DNA from: Candidatus Heimdallarchaeota archaeon
GTDB lineage: Archaea; Asgardarchaeota; Heimdallarchaeia; JABLTI01
Assembly (NCBI GenBank): GCA_018238155.1
Contig: JABCTZ010000046.1
Span: forward strand, 310,001-374,000
Length of the DNA: 64,000 nt
Reading direction: 5' to 3'
Shown here: positions 9,878 to 17,250 of the stretch, one piece after another
Position numbering within the stretch: position 1 is the first letter of the stretch
Layout: each line of letters starts with the position of its first letter
Translations under genes and position numbers: made by a program
Notes under the pieces: model-generated
Told to the model about the DNA's origin: nothing
Seen by the model: only the letters and a program-made list of their open reading frames with translations
The model's database searches: none

Positions 9878-10824
9878 ATAATGACTACGATCTAATAGAT
9901 GAAAGCAAAATCGATTCTGTAGATTATCATTTCATTCAAGATTTTAAACTCTATTTAGGAGAAAATCTACAAAAAAGGCAAATCAAAATTCAGAATGGGA
10001 GAATTGTTAAGATAGATTTATGGCATGAGAAAAAAAGAGGAAATTTTCCGGAAAATATTGGAGATCTAACTGAACTTCTCATTCTAAATTTAGTAAACAT
10101 AGACTTGAAGAATCTACCAGATTCGATTGGAAAATTACTTAATCTTGAGGAAATGAATATCTCATCCAATCATCATATTAGATTATTAGATTCAATTGGA
10201 AATCTAACAAGATTAAAAAAACTCAATATGAGTAGATGTAATCTAACTGAATTACCAAAATCATTTGGAAATTTACTAAATTTAGAATGTCTTAATTTAG
10301 AATTTAATAATTTAAATCAGCTACCAAATAATTTTGGCAATCTACAAAAGTTAGAAATTTTGGATTGTGAAAATAATAAACTAACAACACTCCCTGATTC
10401 ATTTTTTCGATTAAAGAATCTATCACGGTTGAATTTAAGAAATAATCCGTTAAAGGTTCTTTCAAACGAGATTATCAATTTTATAAATTATCGAAAATCA
10501 TTGAACCCAGAGAAATGGATGATTTGTCAATATTGTAAAAGAACAATAACTAATTTTGAAAGAAAAGGTTCAGAACCATGGTGTATTTCGTGTGGCTTGG
10601 ATGATGTCAATGTTTATAACGAATATGGATTCAATCTTCCACCCAATTTACTGAAAGACGAGAATTCCTTGAGTACTAAAGGTATAAAAATTTGCATGTA
10701 TTGTGGAGGTCCTGCAGATTATTTCTGCCCAAAATGTCAAAAAAATGCGATTTGTGAATTTGAGGGTGATTCCTATTGTCCCTACTGTGGAACAGAAGGG
10801 CAATGGGAAGAAATAATCAAGTGA
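9874..10824 (+). CDS. LRR protein with C-terminal double zinc ribbon
   Basis: The 316-aa product has about five to six SHOC2-type LRRs (about residues 50-205), ending with a capping LRNNPLKVL motif. Two zinc-ribbon-like modules follow: CQYCKR...CISCG (about 214-237), then CMYCGG...CPKC...CPYCG (about 270-308). Zinc ribbons commonly mediate protein or nucleic-acid contacts. It overlaps the upstream LRR-TPR gene by four bases and precedes the Ras-fold gene by about 170 bp. A shared complex is an inference. Confidence 0.75.
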   Translation: MNNDYDLIDESKIDSVDYHFIQDFKLYLGENLQKRQIKIQNGRIVKIDLWHEKKRGNFPENIGDLTELLILNLVNIDLKNLPDSIGKLLNLEEMNISSNHHIRLLDSIGNLTRLKKLNMSRCNLTELPKSFGNLLNLECLNLEFNNLNQLPNNFGNLQKLEILDCENNKLTTLPDSFFRLKNLSRLNLRNNPLKVLSNEIINFINYRKSLNPEKWMICQYCKRTITNFERKGSEPWCISCGLDDVNVYNEYGFNLPPNLLKDENSLSTKGIKICMYCGGPADYFCPKCQKNAICEFEGDSYCPYCGTEGQWEEIIK

Positions 10825-10996
10825 ATGGGATTTGCATATATCATTGATTTCAAAAAAAATACTTTATTTGATAAAAAAAGAACATTTAATTTCAAAATTA
10901 ACATTTGTCTAAAAGCAATTTAATACTTGATTAACTTGATTTAAAAAAAATATTTTTTGTAGAAACAATGGATTAATTTTGTAGGAATTGGAATCA

Positions 10997-11542
10997 ATGG
11001 CAGATAATGAAATGAAGAGATTTATTATTATGTTATTAGGTGATAAGTTTGAAGGAGAAAGATCACTTCGAGAGAGAATTGGTGTATCTAATCCTCTCGA
11101 TCAAATAATGTGTGTGGGCGGTTTTTCAACAGCAATTAATATCTTTAAAATCAATAATGAAAAAATCAAATTTGAAATACGAACTGTAAATAGTTCGAAG
11201 TCATTCGAGACTATGAGAAAGACATATTATCCTGGAGCAACTGGAGCAATTCTAGTCTTTGATAATACAAATCAAAACTATACTAGTAACGTACTTGAAA
11301 TGTGGTTAAAAGAACTAAGGGTAGTTAATAGAAAAATGGCTGTAGTTCTTGTTAACAATTTAATAGATAGAGAAGGTAAGGAGTTAATTGTAGATGTTGA
11401 AGAAATGGTTGAGAGACTTTCAATGAAATACAAATTAGAAATTACTGCTTTTGAAATTAAAGCAATCACAACAGAATTTATTGATAAAATATTGCTAACT
11501 CTTGGTGAAAAAATTATTCTACGACAAGAAAAAACCATTTGA
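10997..11542 (+). CDS. Ras-fold pseudo-GTPase
   Basis: The product is about 181 aa, with the length and strand order of a Rab/Ras small GTPase. Segment YYPGATGAILVFD matches the strand after switch II in Rab proteins. The nucleotide-binding motifs are eroded: the P-loop position reads GDKFEGERSL (no GK[ST]), the DTAGQE position reads VNSSKS, and the NKxD position reads VNNLID. It therefore probably folds like a GTPase but does not bind or hydrolyse GTP normally. There is no C-terminal prenylation cysteine. Start ATG 10997 is preferred over an upstream TTG because GGA lies nearby. It follows two LRR genes of the Ras-binding class. Confidence 0.7.
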   Translation: MADNEMKRFIIMLLGDKFEGERSLRERIGVSNPLDQIMCVGGFSTAINIFKINNEKIKFEIRTVNSSKSFETMRKTYYPGATGAILVFDNTNQNYTSNVLEMWLKELRVVNRKMAVVLVNNLIDREGKELIVDVEEMVERLSMKYKLEITAFEIKAITTEFIDKILLTLGEKIILRQEKTI

Positions 11543-11658
11543 ATCTAAAGGTAAACAAATTATTCTTTTATCGAAAAAAGAGAAATGCTTAAAACTGAAT
11601 AGGTTAAGAAAAAACCATAACCTCTAGGCAACAATGTCGAGGTAGCTTAGCTTGGTTA

Positions 11659-11689
11659 CGGATGTCCACGCGTGCACGTTCGCCAGAAT
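11659..11689 (+). other. tRNA intron 1, D-loop, about 31 nt
   Basis: TTGG (11652-11655) pairs with CCAG (11683-11686), flanked by 3-nt bulges TTA and AAT. Inside, CGGATGT pairs with ACGTTCG. The exact junction could be one base earlier (11658-11688). The motif is a relaxed bulge-helix-bulge. Confidence 0.65.
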
Positions 11690-11705
11690 GGGCGCCTGAC
11701 TCATA

Positions 11706-11739
11706 ATCGAAATCTCACAGTGGCCAGATTTGATGGGAC
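11706..11739 (+). other. tRNA intron 2, position 37/38, 34 nt
   Basis: Central helix CTCA/TGGG (4 bp) is flanked by bulges TAA (5' cut TA|A) and ACA (3' cut AC|A). The outer helix is the anticodon stem and the inner helix AAATCT/AGATTT. This is a canonical bulge-helix-bulge at the commonest archaeal site. Confidence 0.8.
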
Positions 11740-11761
11740 ATCAGGAGGTCGCGGGATCGAA

Positions 11762-11791
11762 AATCCATTAACATTTTTAATGGTTCGGTTT
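11762..11791 (+). other. tRNA intron 3, T-loop position 59/60, 30 nt
   Basis: Central helix ATCG/CGGT is flanked by bulges AAA (cut AA|A) and TTG (cut TT|G). The outer helix is the T-stem GCGGG/CCCGC and the inner helix CCATTAA/TTAATGG. Removal restores a 7-nt T-loop, ATCGAA plus G. Confidence 0.78.
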
Positions 11792-11922
11792 GCCCGCCCT
11801 CGACACCAATTTTCAACTATCTTTTATTATGATTTTCAATGTGTTTACGATTTGAAATTTAAAATCTATTATGTAACATTTTCAAATTCAGCTACCATTT
11901 GGCAAAAAAATCGTATTGTTAG

Positions 11923-13026
11923 CTAATTGAAGAACTCGCATATATCTCTAGTTTTAGTTATACTATCATAAGTTTCATCTAAATCCTCAACGGAGCTTTG
12001 ATAAACATTCTTAGGTAAGATGAAAAATGTATCTTCATTATTTTCAATAATCTGCAATACATAAGAAATCAATTTATCTACTTCAATATTATACATAGAT
12101 CCTCGAGCACCGTAAAAACTACAATTGATAGCACTAAGAGCTTGACCAAACTTTAGAGCATTATCGATTAGGTTTTTGTCAAGATTCTGAATTCCTGCTA
12201 GACCTTTTCTCGCTAATTGATTGATAATTCCAGCAGTACACCAATCTCCAGCACCTGCTGTATCATGTATGTTAGCGATTGGAAAGGACTTAACAAATTG
12301 CCAATTAGAATCTTTTCTTCTATACTTTAAACCATCTGCTCCAAGGGTAACAATTTCGAGATCGGGCAGAGATTTTAGTTCAATTATATCCTCAATAACT
12401 AAATTGGTATCATTTCTCTGATTTGAGTATTTCAGAACATTGCTGAGCTCAATTGCTTTCCTCATTTTTTTTGTATCTTTAACGACTTGAGGTTCAAATA
12501 TTATTAGAGTACCCTCACCAGCAAATTTCTCCGCCATTTTGAGTATACTAGGAGCAATACGATCAAAGTAAAAAACATCGGGAATAGTTTTAATTTTGGG
12601 TAATAAATCACTATATTGTTTTAGCGTTATAGGTTGAAATCTTGGTAAATAATCACCACAAGTTGGACATCTAAAGCTAAAGGAGTGAGTTGGCGGATTT
12701 TTATTTAGATTTATTTTTTCTATCACAACAGGTATTGAGTTTGAATCTGTTCTAACAAGGAAATCCGTTTTCACATTCCATTTTTCTAAATCTTCGAGCA
12801 TTATTTCTACTAAAGGACCTTTACCTAATCTTGCTAACGGATAAGTGTTCCAACCCAAATAGGATAAGATTGTTAGGATATTACCACATGAACCACCAGC
12901 TGCGGTAGAGAATTGTTCTAATGTGGAACCATTCCTCTTATAGATGATATCTAATGCTACTAAACCACTACCATAGATTATTGGTTTTTTTAGTATAGTT
13001 GAATCATCTTGTAAATCATTATTCAT
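11923..13026 (-). CDS. PfkB-family sugar/nucleoside kinase
   Basis: The product is about 367 aa. N-terminal GGSCGNILTILSYLGW is the PfkB substrate-side motif, and C-terminal IHDTAGAGDWCTAG contains the DTxGAGD anion hole and catalytic Asp. The family phosphorylates sugars, nucleosides or sugar-like compounds. An unusual insertion around residue 120 carries CPTCG, a single zinc-knuckle-like pair. It is the last gene of a five-gene operon and overlaps the upstream gene. A second ATG (13026) is better spaced from GAGGGTG than the first at 13038. Confidence 0.82.
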   Translation of the reverse strand: MNNDLQDDSTILKKPIIYGSGLVALDIIYKRNGSTLEQFSTAAGGSCGNILTILSYLGWNTYPLARLGKGPLVEIMLEDLEKWNVKTDFLVRTDSNSIPVVIEKINLNKNPPTHSFSFRCPTCGDYLPRFQPITLKQYSDLLPKIKTIPDVFYFDRIAPSILKMAEKFAGEGTLIIFEPQVVKDTKKMRKAIELSNVLKYSNQRNDTNLVIEDIIELKSLPDLEIVTLGADGLKYRRKDSNWQFVKSFPIANIHDTAGAGDWCTAGIINQLARKGLAGIQNLDKNLIDNALKFGQALSAINCSFYGARGSMYNIEVDKLISYVLQIIENNEDTFFILPKNVYQSSVEDLDETYDSITKTRDICEFFN

Positions 13027-14161
13027 AATAACATTCACCCTCTAACCAAATTGCAAAGTGCTCACTTTCAATTTGATTATGATTATCCAGATCTTTGTCT
13101 GTAATATTATAACCTTTTGCTTCAGTATAAGCTATACCAACATTACTTTTATTATTTTCGTGACAAGAGTAAACTGCAAGTAGTGCTCCTAGTGATAAGA
13201 TTTTACTGGATAATGGTGAAATAACAAACTGACAACCTTCTAATAAAGCCAATGTCTTTTCATATTTTCTAATTGTAGCTAAAATTATTCTATATACATC
13301 AAAAGGATCTTGCTCAGCTGCATAGAGAATCTGATCTTTGCTTTTAATTACTTCTTTAAATTCTTTGTAAATATCATCACCTCTTCTTGGGTTTTTAGAA
13401 GGAAAAGGGAGAATATAACAAATATCTTTTGGTGTTATCAGAGAGCTAATTTCATTGTACTGTTCAGTTTTTTGTTCTCCTAAAATTGGAATCCAAATTT
13501 TTGGAATATGATCTTTAGATTGATTTTTCAAATCTCCTTCTAATCCCAACATATATTGAGCTTTTACTACTTCTTTTGGGTGAACACTAATATCATATTT
13601 TGAGCTTTCTGTGATTAGCACAAATAAGTTCTTTTTACTCACATTGTTATTATTGAAATTTTCAACATATTTAAGTAAAATTTGTATTATCGGAAAGTAT
13701 AAAGAATATGGTATTGCACTTATATCAATTAGAATGTCAGAATAATCTTGGTATAAAGTAGGATTAGTAAATAAATTCCTTATATTTTGAGGTCCTGTTC
13801 TTTTTTTCCCAAGATCATCTATTACCATTTCAATTTTCTCTTCTTTTATTTGAATTTCATTTTTCTTGATTAAATCAATTAATCTGTTGTAATTATCAAT
13901 AATTAAATCATCATGTTTATGAGATGGAGAATTAACCCCCTCGTTGTATTCAATTAATAAACATTCCAACTTTCCTTCAAAATTTAAACCTAATATTTTT
14001 TCTAGACCTATGCACATTCTATGATCAAAACCTTTACCTAAAATGAAAAGTATTTTCCTATCATTCTTTTTAAGAAATTCTTCCCAGAAAATATTGAAAT
14101 CTTTGTTTTTACAAATAAAATTGATTGATTCCCACTTATTATTACAGTTCAATATTTCCAT
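13019..14161 (-). CDS. Uncharacterised Rossmann-like protein of the five-gene operon
   Basis: The product is about 380 aa and I do not recognise a named family. Visible features are an early strand-loop ILFILGKGFDHRM (about residue 40), a hydrophobic strand ending in DISAIP (about 140), a LPFPSKNPRRGDD loop, and a C-terminal strand-glycine segment SSKILSLGALLA. These suggest an alpha/beta nucleotide- or sugar-binding fold. No membrane segments. ATG 14161 follows GGTGG by seven bases and is preferred to GTG 14173. It lies between the P-loop ATPase and the PfkB kinase with almost no spacing, so it should share their function. Confidence 0.6.
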   Translation of the reverse strand: MEILNCNNKWESINFICKNKDFNIFWEEFLKKNDRKILFILGKGFDHRMCIGLEKILGLNFEGKLECLLIEYNEGVNSPSHKHDDLIIDNYNRLIDLIKKNEIQIKEEKIEMVIDDLGKKRTGPQNIRNLFTNPTLYQDYSDILIDISAIPYSLYFPIIQILLKYVENFNNNNVSKKNLFVLITESSKYDISVHPKEVVKAQYMLGLEGDLKNQSKDHIPKIWIPILGEQKTEQYNEISSLITPKDICYILPFPSKNPRRGDDIYKEFKEVIKSKDQILYAAEQDPFDVYRIILATIRKYEKTLALLEGCQFVISPLSSKILSLGALLAVYSCHENNKSNVGIAYTEAKGYNITDKDLDNHNQIESEHFAIWLEGECYYE

Positions 14162-14165
14162 TTTC

Positions 14166-16103
14166 TTAACCACCTTTCGCTCTTACCGTATATCCATAAT
14201 TTATCCAATTATGCAATGTTCTTAAAGAAACTTCACGATATCCCCCATATTCCAAAGGTAAACCATATTTAACACAAAGTAAACGGTTAAGATATAGTAC
14301 TAACCAATAAGTTCCTTTACACTTAACTTCTCTTTGTTCAAGAATATTACTAACTAAACAGTTATGTAGAACAGTATTTAATTTCTTATCTTCATTTGTA
14401 GAAAGAACATTGTTTCTATTAAGACGTATTGCATCTTTTGAAGAAATCGCAATTCCAGTAACTCCTGGAGCATATGGAGCATTAGGTTTATCTGTTTCAT
14501 ATTTCGATAATTTTCCAATTGCATCAATTAAATTTCGAATTTCTGTCTCAAATGATAAATTTTGAAAATTTCTTTCTAGAAAGTTATTTGATATACCTCT
14601 CAATAAGTTTTCTTGTGTTTTGGGAGAAAGTTTAGTGACCCTAGCTTTCATAAGATTATTTGTTAAAAATGTATCAAAGAGCTTCTCTGAGATATTTAAA
14701 AATTGTTCAATATTATTTGAAGCAACTTGAGATACTTTTTCCAATCCAAAATAATAAGGTATTTTCTCTTCAATTGAAATTTTAAAAGCAGCAGCTTTCC
14801 TAATTGCAGATGATATTTTTCTCATTGGTTTTTCTTCAACTTGAGAATCTATTAAAGTAGTTTGAATTGAACCTCTTATTTTACGATCATATAGAATTTG
14901 AATAGATCTTAATAATATAATTTTCTCAATTAAAGTATCCAAATTATTTTGTTTGTATTTTTTATCTATTAAAGAAATTTGTTCTTTATAAAAATTCATT
15001 AAAGAATCTATGTTTTCAACTTTTGGAAGTATTCGTTTTTTCAAGTTACTAATTATTTCCTTCCATTTTTCTATTGGTAAATTTTCTTGTAAACTTTCTG
15101 AAAATCGAGAAACCAATATGTGTGAAGATTCATTGATTCTTCTATTAGCTATAGATTTTACTAATTTAATAAATGATGACTTATTATTATACCAGTATTC
15201 ATCTAGATTAATTTCAACAAAATCTCTTTCCATTCTTGAATTTCTATTTCGTGTTGATTTGAAAATTTCATCTTTCTGTAATGATTCTATTCTGCTAGAT
15301 AGCCACCAATTACTTGCTCTATTTTTGAGTAGGAAATTTGATAAATTATTGATTTGATTTTTTGATAATGTATCTACTTCGTCTAACATTATTAATACTG
15401 ATTCATATAATTGGTTGCCATTATAAAGAAAGCATTTGGGATTAAATAGGTGAAAAATCTCATGGAAATTTGGTAGATTTATATTTCCGTTCTTTTCATT
15501 ATATCCATAGATGTTTAGATCCAATGTTTGTTTTTCTAATTGTGAGGCCCATGAAAACAATTCTTTACCAGTACAGTTTGTGGGTATTTCACTTTCAGGA
15601 TTCAATTCTGGAATTTTTAAAATCTTAATTTCAGATAAATCATTAGGGTATAATATACCAGCAAATACAGTTAATCCTTTTAGAAAACTAATTACCAATC
15701 TAGCCATTAATAAACTATAAAAAGCACTTATTTTCATATTTTCAGCAAGAATTTGGTTGGTATCAAAAAGATAATAATCAACCATGGATGTGTATATACC
15801 AAGTTTACTAGGTTTGTTATCAAAGATTTGAAAACTATTAACTTTTACATAGAGTTCATTATGAACTTCATTGTGTCTATTTTCAAATAATGTCATTAAG
15901 CTCTCAGGAGTAAACAGCCTTAGAAAAGTTGTTTTCCCGGAACCAGGAAGACTAAGCATTTTTACAGGACTATTCCATAAATGATTTCGATATTTTAATA
16001 GTAAATCTAATGCTTTTGGTTCAAACAAACTTAGAAAAATACTATCATTTATTTTTTTTTCAGATGCTCTATAAGAGAATGGATTTCTTTCATAAACACT
16101 CAT
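14166..16103 (-). CDS. ORC/CDC6-like P-loop ATPase
   Basis: The 645-aa product starts with a short NPFSYRASEKK segment before the ATPase core. Walker A LPGSGKTT lies at about residues 52-59 and Walker B LIMLDEVD at about 235, followed by an SSR-type arginine near WWLSSRIES, a sensor/finger candidate. The C-terminal half is helical. The N-terminal layout, with an 'NPF...A...' motif and the large helical tail, resembles ORC/CDC6-related ATPases seen in predicted conflict operons. That assignment is from memory of the family pattern. It is tightly linked to PRTase-like and SIS-HAD genes. Confidence 0.65.
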   Translation of the reverse strand: MSVYERNPFSYRASEKKINDSIFLSLFEPKALDLLLKYRNHLWNSPVKMLSLPGSGKTTFLRLFTPESLMTLFENRHNEVHNELYVKVNSFQIFDNKPSKLGIYTSMVDYYLFDTNQILAENMKISAFYSLLMARLVISFLKGLTVFAGILYPNDLSEIKILKIPELNPESEIPTNCTGKELFSWASQLEKQTLDLNIYGYNEKNGNINLPNFHEIFHLFNPKCFLYNGNQLYESVLIMLDEVDTLSKNQINNLSNFLLKNRASNWWLSSRIESLQKDEIFKSTRNRNSRMERDFVEINLDEYWYNNKSSFIKLVKSIANRRINESSHILVSRFSESLQENLPIEKWKEIISNLKKRILPKVENIDSLMNFYKEQISLIDKKYKQNNLDTLIEKIILLRSIQILYDRKIRGSIQTTLIDSQVEEKPMRKISSAIRKAAAFKISIEEKIPYYFGLEKVSQVASNNIEQFLNISEKLFDTFLTNNLMKARVTKLSPKTQENLLRGISNNFLERNFQNLSFETEIRNLIDAIGKLSKYETDKPNAPYAPGVTGIAISSKDAIRLNRNNVLSTNEDKKLNTVLHNCLVSNILEQREVKCKGTYWLVLYLNRLLCVKYGLPLEYGGYREVSLRTLHNWINYGYTVRAKGG

Positions 16104-16118
16104 AACTTATTACACCTA

Positions 16119-17246
16119 TCAACCATGTCTAGTAATTCTTGGAAATAATCCTTTAAATTTCAGATAATCATAACTCCAAAGAATAAATATTGAATTGTTC
16201 GGAGTATTGTGATTTAAAATAACAGGTATCGCACATTCAGCAAAACCCAATTTCAGAATTTGCGATCCACCTTTATCTGTATGTTCACTTTGAACAGCTG
16301 GATCATAATAATCATCTTTTAAAATTAAATCATATATTTTTTCCGAATCAGTTATTGTTATATTATCCTCTAAAATCTGAAGTACTTCAATTCTATATTC
16401 GACATTTGGCTTTCTTTTTAACAGCTCTCTCATATATTTGTCTATATGTCTACGTGCTTTATTCGTTGCGATGCACAAAACAATAACTACTAAATATTTT
16501 CTTTGAAAAAAACCCTTGTTCTTTTCTATTACTTTTATTGATTTGGCAATTTTTCCTTTGAATCTTCTTTTTTTCTTGTCAATAAAACTTTTGCCACTTG
16601 CAGTGAAATCATCAAGTAAAAACAGCACTTCAAATCTATTACGTTTTTTTTCCCTTTTAAGCTTCAAATCATTTTCCTCCACAGGAATCTCTAGTAAACC
16701 TTTTTTCAATTCCTTTTGTAAATCTAGACGTTTATCTCTATTGATATAATATATTGAACAAATTTGCTCGTGACTTATTGAATTTTTCTTATTCTCTCTC
16801 CTAAAATCACCCATCATTGATCCATCACTTAGACCCATGAATAAACATTTTCTAAGGAGAATTTTAAAGTAGGGATCACTAATGTGCTGATTAATTAGAT
16901 ACTTGGGTTTTTTATTTCTATCAGCAACAATATCAATTAGTACTGGTAAAATTGACTTGTAGTAAATTAGCGAAACAAGGTGCAATATTTCTTGACGAGA
17001 TATATAGATTAGTTTACTAGTAATGAAGTCATATGAAATCTTCTTATCATTATCATTATTGAACTGATCCAACCAAATTACAAAACTTTCTAAAAATCGC
17101 ATTCCAATTGAGAAGTTTTGATAATTATCATATTTATATTGTGCAATAGCTCTTAATTCTTTAAGCTCATTTGCTATAGAGCTTTCATTCATCCATAAGA
17201 GAGTTTGCTTTAATATTGCTTCTGCGATTTCTTCGTTTATGTTCAA
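16119..17246 (-). CDS. Phosphoribosyltransferase-like protein
   Basis: The 375-aa product contains VLFLLDDFTASGKSF (about residues 205-220), which matches the PRPP-binding loop of PRTases (two acidic residues after a hydrophobic strand, then a small-residue loop). A hydrophobic strand YLVVIVLCIATNKA follows. The rest is helical and matches no known purine or pyrimidine PRTase in length. It may be a catalytic or regulatory PRTase-fold protein acting on a base or sugar. Start ATG 17246 is preceded by GGAGTGAGGG. It lies four bases from the SIS-HAD gene and 15 from the ATPase gene. Confidence 0.6.
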   Translation of the reverse strand: MNINEEIAEAILKQTLLWMNESSIANELKELRAIAQYKYDNYQNFSIGMRFLESFVIWLDQFNNDNDKKISYDFITSKLIYISRQEILHLVSLIYYKSILPVLIDIVADRNKKPKYLINQHISDPYFKILLRKCLFMGLSDGSMMGDFRRENKKNSISHEQICSIYYINRDKRLDLQKELKKGLLEIPVEENDLKLKREKKRNRFEVLFLLDDFTASGKSFIDKKKRRFKGKIAKSIKVIEKNKGFFQRKYLVVIVLCIATNKARRHIDKYMRELLKRKPNVEYRIEVLQILEDNITITDSEKIYDLILKDDYYDPAVQSEHTDKGGSQILKLGFAECAIPVILNHNTPNNSIFILWSYDYLKFKGLFPRITRHG

Positions 17247-17250
17247 TCCC

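Larger units (their letters stand above)
11636..11808 (+). tRNA. Elongator tRNA-Met (CAT) with three introns, CCA encoded
   Basis: Acceptor GTCGAGG (11636-11642) pairs with CCTCGAC (11798-11804), followed by A73 and CCA. D-stem GCTT (11645-11648) pairs with GGGC (11690-11693). Anticodon stem CCTGA (11695-11699) pairs with TCAGG (11741-11745) around CTCAT-A/A, with anticodon CAT at 11702-11704. T-stem GCGGG (11751-11755) pairs with CCCGC (11793-11797). The pairing only works if three insertions are removed, leaving 75 nt plus CCA. The G1:C72 pair and non-GGG anticodon stem mean it is not the initiator. A tRNA-Ile2 with modified C34 is less likely, given the Met-like GACTCATAATC exon junction. 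Confidence 0.85.

Noticed and set aside
11706..11739. Reading the 11.6 kb tRNA as the initiator
   Set aside because: It has G1:C72 and a CCTGA/TCAGG stem; the initiator is clearly the intronless gene at 53.9 kb.
11672..11926. 84-codon frame over the tRNA
   Set aside because: It lies on the tRNA and its introns; the RNA structure explains the sequence.
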